Assembly: GCA_030549495.1 (NCBI GenBank)
Contig: JAUIRK010001058.1
Location: forward strand, 137,294 to 201,293
From: Nectonema munidae
Lineage: Eukaryota > Nematomorpha > Nectonematoida > Nectonematidae
DNA length: 64,000 nt
Direction of reading: 5' to 3'
Numbering within the stretch: position 1 is the stretch's first letter; every line of letters begins with the position of its first letter. Below are positions 55,701 to 64,000 of this stretch, one piece after another. The notes below the pieces were generated by a model. That model saw only the letters and a program-made list of their open reading frames with translations. It was not told where the DNA came from and did no database searches. The translations under genes and the position numbers were made by a program.

Positions 55701-58700
55701 TTTCTGAAAGGGCCATAAAAATAAGGAATATTTAAAATAGGCAAGACAAGTTAAAAAAGAATAACCAATTAAATTACAATATTCATTTACGAATTGAATA
55801 GCATTCTTCTGCCTATCTCAAGACCAAGATTCTAAATAAAATTACGAGAAAGCTATAAAAGGTATTTTACTTTTGTTTTCTGCATTTGAAAGAAAAAATT
55901 TTAAAGTTTATTCTATCTTATACTCAAAAAAATTAATATTTAAAAAATTGACTTTTTTAGGCACACATCCTATAACATATAGCTAACAAAATATTTCGCG
56001 GATTCAGACAAGAGCAATATTTTTAATGTTTCTGGCTCCGGCTTCATGTATGCAAATTCCTTGACTCGACCTAATAATATTAACCAATGAAATTTCCTTA
56101 TGCCTTATAGAGCGTTAGGTTACAAACAAATTTGCCTACGATCTTTTTTTACCATTAAATTTTGACTCAGCTTACGAACTATTTAATTTCATCTTTTACT
56201 TATTTTTAATCTTAATTTATGAAATTTGATTATTTTTAAAATTAATTTCACACTGATAACTTTTTCATTTTTGAATAGGAGTATGTAGAAAAGATCAAGA
56301 GGTTGGAAAGTGATTTGAAAGCTTCTCGCGAACAAAATGGAATTTATATTGATGAGAAAAACTTTCAGACGATGCAGGAAGACATCGCTCTTAAGAATCT
56401 TCACATCGATGAACTGAGCGCTGAAGTTAATACTTTTAAGAGCTACAACAATGAAGTAATTTTTATTATCCACATATCAGAGTATGGCGGGGGGGGGGGG
56501 ATCTTCTTCAGGTCGGGGAAAAGCTCTCCCCGCGGGGAACGGGTCGGGTAGGGGTAAATTGTTCATTTTTTCTTTAATCAGGATTGCTTTCTCGGACATT
56601 TTTCTTGAGTATGTTGATGGATTTTTGATTGCCAACTTTGAATTTGCCAAATTAAAAAGTAAGAAATTCATCACTTTCCGCAATTCTAAAAAGAGTTAAA
56701 GTTCTCGCGAAAAAATCAATCATTGCATCATCAAAATCCTTCTGCTCTTTACTGTCCTGCGCATATATGATTTTTTTGTTTTTTAAACTTTCAATAGTTG
56801 CTTGTTTCCTGGTGGTTGGTTCGTTCAAACGTTTGAAAGTTCGCTTTGTGGATTTTTCTTTCTCGAGTTCTAAATAGGATGCTGGAAGTCTTTTCAAGTG
56901 GTCTTGCAGGCCTTTTGTTGTTTTAAAATTTTTTTGCAAACTGTACATCTTGCTTGTTCCGAGTCAATTTTTCAAAAAAAAAGGCCAAATTTTTCTTCTT
57001 GCTTGAGCCATTGAATTTAGACTTTAACCAGAAGAAAGTAGAAAAGTAGTATTATGTGTTTCAATTAAAAACTTTCAATGATACTGTCTTGAAATGCAGG
57101 GTGTTTTTTCGACGAATAAAAGTTTAAATTTCTTTATAATAAAAAATACAACAGTAAATATAGAAACCATATACATACTAAAGAATAAATTTTGCGACAT
57201 ATAAAACAATAGAACGTTGTTTGTAGATTTTTTGCTTAATATCAATATTTTTATCCATTTTCCTCAAAAATAGGAAACAATTACAAACAACATAATGAAC
57301 TCCAATGAATATATTTATAAAAAATTTAAATAGTTCACTAATTTTAAGAATTGTTGTATCTTTCTTTGAAGAATCCAAAGTGTGCGAAGTACGTATTGAA
57401 GCGCTCGAGGGGCTTTTCTTATTGGTATGTGCGATTGCAGGTTGTGTTTGTCACAACAACAATATTGCTCACACTGAAGGAGAATAAGGATTTGACACCC
57501 TCCGTTACCTTTAACCCATAAAAGGCTTTTGCTTTGTCGTTACGTATGCCAAAGTTCCATTTGTGATTTAATCTGTGAAGCTGTTTTGTAGTGGTGAGGA
57601 AGCATGGCTCTCTTTTGAAGAGTAACTTTGAAAAGGAAAATTCAGAAATCAATCTGCTTTTTACTTCTATATTCTTTCAATGACTTTGTCCTTGAGGAGT
57701 TTAAGTATAATTAGATCTTTCATGATCTTTGCGTGTTCTCTGCTAGGCCTATTTCTGAAGTGCCTGACTTACACTTACTATTAATATTTAGGCTCAAATC
57801 TCACCATACCGCAGACTGCAGGGATTTTATACTGTTTCTAATCCTTTATTTTAGGTAAACTGAAACGAAAGAGGGCTATTTAGTAAAATCAAGTTGACAA
57901 CAAACTTGTACTAGTATGAACATGCTTTACAAGAAAATGATTATACATATTCATTTATTTAATAATTTTCAAAGCTTCCTTATATTAATCTAAAAATCTC
58001 TATTACAAATTTAATTGAGAATCAAAAAATGATTCTTAAAAAATATTACATGATTAAATTCAAAAAACAAAATATCAATGGGAAAATTTCAAAATTTCAA
58101 AAGGAGATTTATTCTTAAGGAGATTTATTGATTAAAAATATCAAATAAAAATTTTGGAAATTAAAGAACTAAATTAAGGGGGCTTTTCGCCCCCTGCCCC
58201 GGCCGGCTCTGGATTGCTAGACCAGCTGTAGTCGCTAAAATAGTTACTTGTGTGAGATCATCCAAATTGAATCTTCTGATAGCATTTCGAAAGTGGATAG
58301 AAGAGGCATTAGTAAAGGCATCATCTATACGTCGTCTACTTTTCACGACCGAGACATCATATAATCATTTCACATTTACTGCCTCTTGATACATTCCTAA
58401 ACCATCTGAGTTTTTGTCTTTGATTTTTACACATGTGTAATTCTTGATGTAGTATTTTCATCCTCTTTTGACGCAATTTATACGAATTCTTTTCTTGAGG
58501 GACTGCCAGTTTTATAAAAGGTTATTTGGCTATTTTTATTTCCTTACGTTTACTCAAAATTTAATAAAATGCTAAAAATAAAAATATATAATGCATGCAT
58601 GATATTACTCCATCTTTTTGTTACCAGGTTTCACATTTTTCCACATAAATTTTCCTTTATTTATAATAAGTATTCTTTTCATATGTTCATTATTTCATTG

Positions 58701-61700
58701 TTTGATATTTATGTTAGATTCAAAATCGATATAACGAGCTCACTTCTAAATTTAATACTATGATTGAAGAAAAATGCGCGGTTGAAGAACTGAATCAGAA
58801 ACTGAAAGAAAGCAATCGAATATTACACTCACAAGCCTCTCAAGTATCATTATTTTCTTCCAAACAATAATTATCAAGTTTGATCAAAGTTTTTTATGAT
58901 GGTTTTACCCACAAAAAATTACAATTCGCATATGTGTTCTAGAATTTCCTTAAACATTGGGCAAACGATATGATTTTCTGTCATAATCATAAAAAACTAT
59001 AAATTTGATAAAAATTTGCTGAAATTGTAAGAATTTATACCTTTATTTTTCCATTTTTTTAAAATCATTTTTTATGATTAATGTATATTTGATTCAAAGG
59101 GGGAGGGGAATGGGCAAAAGCTATAAGCACTGCACTGCATATGCCAATACTGATATCGTATTTGACACATGCTGTAAAAAACAAAGAGGCTTGCTTTGAC
59201 TCTAGTAATACTCTTCTGCTTTTTAAAAATTTCCCAATTAATCTGTTAACGACCAAAATAATCAGACGATATCTAGTATAAAGCAGAAGATTTGTATTAA
59301 AAAGCATTAATAAAAGCAGACGATTCACATTTTTGTAAAGTCGATAACCGGTTAATTTTTACAATACAGTAAAAGTCGTAAATTCGAAACGTTCAGTAGT
59401 ATAGCTAAAAATTTGAACCGGAAGAGCCCAATAATTCTATTACCTTTTTCCACTTGTTAATCTTCGTCTTTTGATTTTTTTAATTTCAATTCCTTACTAA
59501 CTAATTATTATTATTATTATTATATACTCTGTCGAAAGGACTGTCAATTCAATCACCATGTTAACCCATTAATTCCCAATGCTCCCATTTGGGAACATAA
59601 GTAATTTCATCTTCGTCTGTTTTTTCAATGACCTTAAATATAAATCGTTCGTTTTTTAGATATCGTCTGATTTCTATGGTATTTAATGGGTTAATTTTAA
59701 ATCCAATTTTGTGATGTTTCATTCACATGTATGATATTCAGTCAGTCATTTTTTATCATGAAAGTTTTAGTTGACAAAGTAAAAAAGTTAACGCTAGAAT
59801 TTCAGTCGCCTGAAAATTAATGTAAAATTGAACTTGCTATGACTGCGATAAATTTCGTTTTAAAGTGTATTTTTCTCATTAACACTACAGTCAAAATCAA
59901 TTAAACTCCTATTCTAATTTTTGATACTGTTTTTAATTAATCATGGTGATTTTTTAATTTAATAACATTAAATAATAATAGTTTGGGTTTTAACATGTTT
60001 ACCTACCGCCTACAGTGTTTAATATCCTATTCGTTCATTGATAGATAAAAGAAGTGGCTGATAAAGTGACTGAAGAAATTAGCTTGGTGCATGACAAATC
60101 AAGGAAACTGGAAAACATCAAAGACTACAACGCAAACATTCAAAGTGAAGTGAATAAGCACTTGTCGCAGTTTAAGCAAAGGATGGGGGAGAAACCGGGT
60201 ATCGCAAATGCAAAAAACAGAGCCCTACTCAACGTCTTTCAATATCAATTGCGTATTTTATCTCATTTATGGCTCTCAGTCATGTTATTTTTAATTCTAC
60301 ACTTCAAATGTTTAGATCAGTATCAAGAAGAAATAGTTCGAAGTACAGAAGAAAACATTGAAAAAATTAGTGAATATATGCACCGCAATTTTTCCACCAG
60401 TAATAACAGGCAATCAAGTGTTGATGGAGATTCCATAATCTCTGAATCAAGTGATGAATGTTTACTCAAACAACTGGTATTTTCTTTAAAAAATTCACTC
60501 GTGAGTTTTCGGGTTCAACCCAAAAAAGTGCACTTGTGTGAGTATTTCTTTGTGCCAATTTATTCTGTTTTAATTTTCATTTCTAATATCTAAACCTAGA
60601 TAATTATGAAAAAAAAAATTTTATTAAAAAAAATATAGTTGCTTTATCCACTTGAAAAAATATTAATACAATGAATTGTAATTTTTTGAAACATTGCGAA
60701 ATTTTGCAAGACATCATTTAAGAAAAGTTTGTAAAAAAATTTACTCCAATTAATTTAATATTAAATTGTAACTAAATAAAACTGCGATTTGAAAATTTTT
60801 GTTTTCCAGACACATAATTTAAAACTTTATATATATAGCTTTCAAAAACATAATGTAACGTATATATAATAAAAAATGTACTTTGATGATGTAAAAGTGT
60901 CTGCATTTGATCTATGTGATGTGATGTACTTTATCCAATCAAATATGCGCTATGAATGAATTAATTCACAAATACCTGACATTTTGCAACTTAATCAGCA
61001 ATAACCCACTACTAACATTGAACCCATCTGCACCCTGCTTTAAGTTTTAAACAAATGCCCCGCACCTGTAATTTATTTGTTGCCCAGCAAGGCCTCTCTA
61101 CTCAATACATATGAATGTATCTTTTATATTTATCACTTTTTATTTTTAAACCAGTCTGCTCACGAAGAAAAAGCTGAAGGAATCTTCGTTTCGAATAAAT
61201 TCGACTTGGATAAAATGGTCAGTCTCTTTGAGAACGATAGTCACATTCTCGAGCATCTTAAAAGCGACTTTTTCGTGAATGTAAGACTTTTTTTATTGAT
61301 ACCTGAAACTTTGCTATTTTTTATATCGAAAAAATTAACAAAATGATAATAATTGTTTTCGATCTTTTAAACTAGTCAACCTTCTTTAATCGGAATAGCA
61401 CATTAAAGAAACTATTCGTATAATGAAATGGCCCGGTTTGTGAATAAAAGAATAATTTTGCTGTTAAATTTTATACGGGTAAAATGAACTTTCCACCTGG
61501 ATGATTTGCGCAATCGTTCAGCTTGAAATATTACAAACTTATTTTGGCAATAAAGTCAAATTTTTACTTATTTTTATTAAAAAATTTGAATCTTTTTTCC
61601 TTTCCTGCATTCAAACGTGAAAAGAGGAGGAATTCGGATTAGTGAAGTCCGCATTTACGAGGGTTGACTCATAACTTTTAACTTTGTTTGTTTTTGTTAT

Positions 61701-63405
61701 TTTTACACAAAATTTTATCTATTTATTTCCTTAATTAAGATCAATTAATTTCCATTGATTTCATGATTTGATTGGGCAACGCTATCCTTTTATAATTGAC
61801 TCATATTTCTTTTATCAATTTTAATTATACTTTTAGCAAATTCTGATCTATTTTTATTTAACCCGTTAACGGCTAAGATAATCAGACCATATCTAATCTA
61901 AAGCAGAAGATTTATATTTAAAAAAAATTAATAAACGCAAATGATGTTATGAAAATAAAATACTTTTTTCCCATTTGCTACTTAAAACGAATTTCTTAAT
62001 TATGTCCTTTTCCATATTTTTCTTTTTAAGTTTGCTAAGATGATCAAAACTCAAGATCAATTTTTCAGCAAACGAGAGCAAGCATTGGCAGAATTGCTAG
62101 AAAAGTCGCGCCGATTTTTCTGTCAAGTTCCCAGGATAACTTCTGACTTGGAAGAGAAATTGGATAAACAAGTTAAAGTAATTTTTCCTTCTTTTCCATA
62201 CATTAAAATATTTAATTCAAATTTTGACTAAGTTTTTGAAACTAAAGTTGGTTTTTTAAATGTTAAACGATCGTTTATTTGAGATCAATCATATGTATTT
62301 TTTTTATATGTAGGAGTTTTTATAATCCATTACGATCATATGAGAGTTTTAAAGTTTTAGCTGACACCCGTGTGTTTTTGGGTGTGATTAAGGATTAACC
62401 TTCCTCATAGTTAGATATAAGCAGCGCAATTGTGCCTTCTCTATTAAATCACCCCACGGTACCTTTACAGTTACATGAAATTAAAAAAATATATGATACA
62501 TATATAAAATTGAAAACCTCGAGTCCAGTTTCTGTTCATTTTAATCTCTTGTTAGAGAAGGTAAAATGAGGCTCTCCTATTTCTATGAACCTTTCGAGTT
62601 GAGAGCTTTTTTCATTTTTTGAATTTTAGGAAATGAATTCTTATATTCAAAACTTGGTAGCCGTGATGAACGATATGAAGGATAGCGTTGCCCAATCAAA
62701 TCATGAAATCAATGGAAATAACGTCGAAGAAGAAGAACTTCTGAAAGCGTACCAAATTCTCCTTCTTCAATCCACTTTAGTATACGTTCTATTAATTGTT
62801 TAAGATTTCAACAAGAAGAAATTGTCTCCCAGAAACAAAATACAGAAAATTTGACCAAAAACTCACAAATAATCTCCCAAAAGTTGGATAAAGCATTATC
62901 AGAAGTAATTACTTCTGTTTTCATTCGACAATTTATTTTAGATGTTATGAATCTTTTATTTATTTATTTCAGTTGAAAGACAATACATCCATTACTGCAG
63001 AACTTTGTCAAAACGTCTCAACTAATAATGAAAAACATTTGAAGATTTTTGACAACTATAAAAGCACTATTGAAGTATCCTTTTTTGACTTCCTAGTTCG
63101 TATAACATTAACGTATTATATGTTGCTACATTAAAAATACCGAGAAAGAACAGTATACATGAATTAATTTGTTCCTTGTTTTTAGAATCATTTTTCAAGC
63201 GAAAAGAATCTTTTGGAAGAACAACTCGCCAGGAATAGGCAACACAATTCTTGCTGTGATAACTTCATAACAAAAAGCTCGGCCCTTGTAAAAAATTTGG
63301 GATCCGAGTATGAAGCATCTATTAATGACATTCATGATTTGGCCAATGAAAATATTAACACTGCCTCCACGTTAATACACCAATGTAAAGATTATACAAA
63401 GACAG
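46733..63405 (+). CDS. KIF11: Kinesin-5 (KIF11/Eg5/Klp61F), 17 exons, 3' end beyond window
   Basis: Kinesin-5 is a homotetrameric plus-end motor that slides antiparallel microtubules apart to make the spindle bipolar. Seventeen exons with GT..AG borders join in one frame of about 836 residues, against 1056 in human KIF11. The motor (exons 1-7, about 359 residues) has P-loop GQTGSGKT, switch I NANSSRSH, switch II DLAGSE and a neck segment [15 protein letters not shown]. Exons 8-17 encode a charged coiled-coil stalk. The C-terminal BimC box must lie beyond 64000. The start is CCATGG, with a minimal N-terminal extension ([16 protein letters not shown]). Introns range from 56 bases to over 2 kb and are rich in transposons. 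All motor residues that I checked are present, so the gene looks functional. Confidence 0.95.
47160..47345 (+). mobile_element. Retroelement RNase H fossil fragment
   Basis: A short stretch in kinesin intron 1 resembles the RNase H region of LTR-type or DIRS-like retroelements. It is a small, broken, isolated fragment. No other parts or terminal repeats are visible, and the age cannot be judged. Confidence 0.5.
47591..47806 (+). CDS. KIF11: Kinesin-5 exon 2
   Basis: Acceptor TTTTTCAG, donor GTAAAT. Encodes [12 protein letters not shown] through [20 protein letters not shown] to [11 protein letters not shown], equivalent to [20 protein letters not shown] and GYNCTIFA of human KIF11. Confidence 0.92.
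47947..48252. repeat. hAT-type MITE in kinesin intron 2
   Basis: Ends CAGCGTTTTTCAAACTGTGG and GTTTGAAAAACACTG. Flanks TTCTAGCC (47939-47946) and TTCTAGTC (48253-48260) form an 8-bp duplication with one mismatch. GGTCGCG motifs occur near both ends. Confidence 0.85.
49017..49296 (+). CDS. KIF11: Kinesin-5 exon 3: P-loop
   Basis: Acceptor TTGTTTAG, donor GTTATC. Completes [16 protein letters not shown], the ATP-binding P-loop, then [11 protein letters not shown] and [15 protein letters not shown]. It ends IIVQ in phase 0. Confidence 0.93.
50214..50893. mobile_element. Internally deleted hAT element with perfect TSD
   Basis: Flanked by CTCTACCA at 50206-50213 and 50894-50901. The left end is CAGTGGTTCCCAAACTTTTT. 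The right end on the other strand is CATTGATTCCCAAACTGTG. A minus-strand ORF inside keeps the C-terminal part of a hAT transposase. It also contains GGTTGGTTGG at about 50744. It sits in kinesin intron 3. Confidence 0.85.
50486..50716 (-). pseudogene. hAT transposase C-terminal relic
   Basis: Contains [20 protein letters not shown] then [11 protein letters not shown], matching the end of the hAT dimerisation region ('FS....[15 protein letters not shown]') in ZBED5/SCAND3-like transposases. The catalytic domain is absent. Confidence 0.75.
51911..52017 (+). CDS. KIF11: Kinesin-5 exon 4
   Basis: Acceptor TTTTTAG, donor GTACTT. Encodes [20 protein letters not shown] then [15 protein letters not shown], aligning with [20 protein letters not shown] and the start of switch I. 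Confidence 0.9.
53184..53271 (+). CDS. KIF11: Kinesin-5 exon 5: switch I
   Basis: Acceptor CATTCTAG, donor GTAATA. The split Ser codon completes NANSSRSH (switch I). The exon continues [20 protein letters not shown] then IGKFNL, matching VKIGKLNL before the DLAGSE motif. Confidence 0.92.
53330..53475 (+). CDS. KIF11: Kinesin-5 exon 6: switch II
   Basis: Acceptor CATTTCAG, donor GTAAAT. Encodes [15 protein letters not shown] (switch II), then [20 protein letters not shown] and HIPYR, nearly invariant among kinesin-5 motors. Confidence 0.95.
54665..54857 (+). CDS. KIF11: Kinesin-5 exon 7: end of motor and neck linker
   Basis: Acceptor CATTTTAG, donor GTAATT. Encodes [20 protein letters not shown] then [19 protein letters not shown] and [15 protein letters not shown], the neck linker and neck. 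It closes the motor at about residue 359, as in human KIF11. Confidence 0.94.
55045..55640 (+). pseudogene. Jockey-like LINE reverse transcriptase fragment
   Basis: Frames read [54 protein letters not shown] and [11 protein letters not shown], the RT palm region. Catalytic YADD is YADQ here, GVPQG is GVQEE, and the FSKAFD block is deleted. It is an inactive fragment in kinesin intron 7, unlike the LINE at 44-46 kb in sequence. Confidence 0.8.
56279..56455 (+). CDS. KIF11: Kinesin-5 exon 8: start of stalk
   Basis: Acceptor TTGAATAG, donor GTAATT. Encodes [20 protein letters not shown] then [12 protein letters not shown], matching [20 protein letters not shown] of human KIF11. The following residues have coiled-coil heptads. 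Confidence 0.92.
56484..56560. repeat. G-rich tract in kinesin intron 8
   Basis: A run of G at about 56487-56499, then GGTCGGGGAAAAG and CGGGGAACGGGTCGGG, within AT-rich DNA. Probably a worn repeat end; the G clusters could form a quadruplex. Confidence 0.5.
56652..56990 (-). pseudogene. hAT transposase N-terminal relic (BED zinc finger)
   Basis: Minus-strand frames read [20 protein letters not shown] then SYLELEKEK, a BED-type finger (C..C....K...GL..HLK). After a spacer comes [20 protein letters not shown] then DEFLTF, matching the 'IDFF....LPF.IVE...F' segment of hAT transposases. The second zinc ligand pair is damaged (HLKRLP) and the rest is missing. Confidence 0.65.
58718..58843 (+). 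CDS. KIF11: Kinesin-5 exon 9: coiled-coil stalk
   Basis: Acceptor TATGTTAG, donor GTATCA. 42 codons: [20 protein letters not shown] then [16 protein letters not shown]. Phase 0 at both ends. The intron before it exceeds 2.2 kb. Confidence 0.82.
59242..59351 (+). repeat. TTAA-flanked MITE (family 1, copy 5)
   Basis: TTAA at 59238-59241 and 59352-59355. Starts TCTGTTAACGACCAAAATAA and ends AAAGTCGATAACCGG. Interior AAGCAGAAGATTTGTATTAA as in the other copies. In kinesin intron 9. Confidence 0.78.
59506..59522. repeat. (ATT)n microsatellite
   Basis: Five to six ATT units in kinesin intron 9. Confidence 0.7.
59565..59690. repeat. TTAA-flanked MITE, related family 3
   Basis: TTAA at 59561-59564 and 59691-59694. 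The ends are CCCATTAATTCCCAATGCTC and GGTATTTAATGGG, with an internal CCCATTTGGGA palindrome near the left end. The interior CAGACGATAT-type segment is shared with the other families. It has the termini typical of animal piggyBac elements. Confidence 0.78.
60045..60198 (+). CDS. KIF11: Kinesin-5 exon 10
   Basis: Acceptor CATTGATAG, donor GTATCG. Encodes [20 protein letters not shown] then [20 protein letters not shown], a coiled coil similar to the VSGLHSKLDRKKAVDQHN region of human KIF11. It ends in phase 1. Confidence 0.85.
60316..60476 (+). CDS. KIF11: Kinesin-5 exon 11
   Basis: Acceptor ATGTTTAG, donor GTATTT. Encodes [20 protein letters not shown] and a Ser-rich stretch ([20 protein letters not shown]), a low-complexity insert without an obvious human counterpart. 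It continues DECLLKQL. Confidence 0.82.
61155..61280 (+). CDS. KIF11: Kinesin-5 exon 12
   Basis: Acceptor AAACCAG, donor GTAAGA. 42 codons: [20 protein letters not shown] then [20 protein letters not shown], charged and helical. Confidence 0.82.
61748..61789 (-). repeat. 42-bp antisense copy of kinesin exon 14 in intron 12
   Basis: The minus strand here is identical over 42 bases to 62678-62719 within exon 14, from AAGGATAGCGTTGCCCAATC to ATCAATGGAAAT. The two copies face each other about 890 bases apart with exon 13 between, so the pre-mRNA could form a 42-bp perfect duplex. Outside these limits the sequences do not match. Confidence 0.93.
61862..61955 (+). repeat. TTAA MITE (family 1, copy 6), right end lost
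   Basis: TTAA at 61858-61861, then CCCGTTAACGGCTAAGATAA and AAGCAGAAGATTTATATTTA. The right terminus (GTCGAC..GGGTTAA) is missing, so it is truncated. In kinesin intron 12. Confidence 0.7.
62031..62177 (+). CDS. KIF11: Kinesin-5 exon 13
   Basis: Acceptor CTTTTTAAG, donor GTAATT. 49 codons: [20 protein letters not shown] then [20 protein letters not shown]. It lies in the loop between the two 42-bp inverted copies. Confidence 0.83.
62630..62748 (+). CDS. KIF11: Kinesin-5 exon 14
   Basis: Acceptor GAATTTTAG, donor GTACCA. Encodes [20 protein letters not shown] then [20 protein letters not shown] chose the donor at 62749 because it alone joins exon 15 in frame ([12 protein letters not shown]); a second GT at 62780 leads to stop codons. 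Bases 62678-62719 are duplicated antisense in intron 12. Confidence 0.82.
62749..62804 (+). other. 56-base kinesin intron 14
   Basis: The shortest intron in the gene: GTACCA...TTTAAG with a TTCTCCTTCTTC tract in the middle. Its size is at the low end for animals, but frame continuity supports it. Confidence 0.7.
62805..62904 (+). CDS. KIF11: Kinesin-5 exon 15
   Basis: Starts one base before TTT CAA CAA in phase with exon 14. Encodes [20 protein letters not shown] then [13 protein letters not shown], donor GTAATT. Coiled-coil character. Confidence 0.8.
62973..63074 (+). CDS. KIF11: Kinesin-5 exon 16
   Basis: Acceptor TTATTTCAG after a 68-base intron, donor GTATCC. 34 codons: [20 protein letters not shown] then [14 protein letters not shown]. 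Confidence 0.82.
63186..63405 (+). CDS. KIF11: Kinesin-5 exon 17, last in window
   Basis: Acceptor GTTTTTAG, donor GTAAGC. Encodes [20 protein letters not shown], a Cys pair (SCCDNF) and [20 protein letters not shown], ending TKT plus one base. It ends in phase 1, so the gene continues past 64000. Confidence 0.83.
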
Positions 63406-64000
63406 GTAAGCAATATTCATTCTTTTTTGTCCTGCCAACAGAAAGGGCCTCTCGCTGCTATCCTATCGTATATACTATGCGAAAAAAATTTGTATGGGCG
63501 CACACAACACTTGACACCTGGAAATTAGATCAAGTCTTTATTTTTTTTTATCTGATTAAGAATGGTCATAAATTCGGGCTGATGAAGGCTTCAGGCTTTT
63601 CAATTCAAATTATATAAAGAGTGGTATCCATTGTAAATAACTGCCCTTGATTTATCAGTTGTACGAAACCCAGTTTAAATGTTTCAGTTCAGTTTAACCC
63701 CTCTTGAGCTTTGATCCTTTGGTTTTAACTATATTACTAACTAACCTCTTTTTATAAATTTTAAGCTGGTAAAACATGGGTATAATGTTATATTTAGGTT
63801 GCATGCAATATTTGTATCCTATACAGACCCGTCGAAAATGATGGGGGGGGGGGGGCTAAGACTCTCCCCTCTCTTGAATTTATTTCGCTCCATTAAACTC
63901 CCTTGAGATGTATATATTTACTTATAGTATTATCCCTAGAATCATCTTCTCCTGTTCTTAGGGTTTGGCTGCGGATATACCAATTTTTATTTTTTCTATG
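63406..64000 (+). other. Kinesin intron 17 (incomplete)
   Basis: No exon recognised up to the window end. A poly-G run at about 63842-63854 is followed by CTAAGACTCTCCCC, similar in style to the other GC-rich repeat heads. Confidence 0.5.

Noticed and set aside
62780-62804. Alternative kinesin donor at 62780, giving a 25-base intron
   Set aside because: The intron would be too short and every join leads to a stop. The donor at 62749 gives a 56-base intron and continuous frame.

Overview
The window is AT-rich eukaryotic nuclear DNA with long, repeat-filled introns, canonical GT..AG splice sites, and arthropod-type transposon debris (piggyBac, hAT, Merlin and Tigger/pogo DNA transposons, jockey-like LINEs). 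It is most probably an arthropod. A crustacean such as a copepod would fit, but nothing in the sequence settles the species.

Four host loci can be supported. (1) Minus strand, 2367-12803: eight exons of an ATAD1/Msp1-like AAA+ ATPase. They join in one continuous frame of 294 residues. The N-terminal membrane anchor is missing; a possible first exon lies at 17095-17220. (2) Plus strand, 25085-26713: an intact, uninterrupted CCT2 gene (TCP-1 beta chaperonin subunit, 542 residues). (3) Minus strand, 39593-39948: two exons of an unrecognised small single-pass membrane protein. (4) Plus strand, 46733 to beyond the window: a kinesin-5 (KIF11/Eg5) gene. Seventeen exons give about 836 residues in one frame, covering the whole motor domain and most of the stalk. 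Its C-terminal tail lies beyond 64000.

Region by region: 1-17 kb is the ATPase gene, whose introns hold a Tigger relic, hAT MITEs and TTAA-flanked MITEs. 17-25 kb is gene-poor, with a Merlin transposase fragment and degraded ORFs. 25-27 kb is CCT2. 27-39 kb is a transposon graveyard: a fold-back element hosting a hAT MITE, a degenerate piggyBac transposase, a hAT zinc-finger relic split by a MITE, and a higher-order tandem repeat at 35.4-36.5 kb. 39-46 kb holds the small membrane-protein exons and a LINE with a 470-residue reverse transcriptase ORF. 46.7-64 kb is kinesin-5, whose introns have accumulated many insertions.

The three recognised host genes have housekeeping roles: membrane-protein extraction, tubulin/actin folding and spindle bipolarity. 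They show no sign of forming an operon or pathway cluster. The most unusual observations are a perfect 42-bp antisense copy of part of kinesin exon 14 in intron 12 of the same gene; a family of about 110-130 bp TTAA-bounded MITEs, one of which split a hAT relic at a TTAA; an unassigned 402-bp element with 8-bp target duplications and repeated subterminal motifs; and a three-monomer higher-order repeat of about 455 bp.
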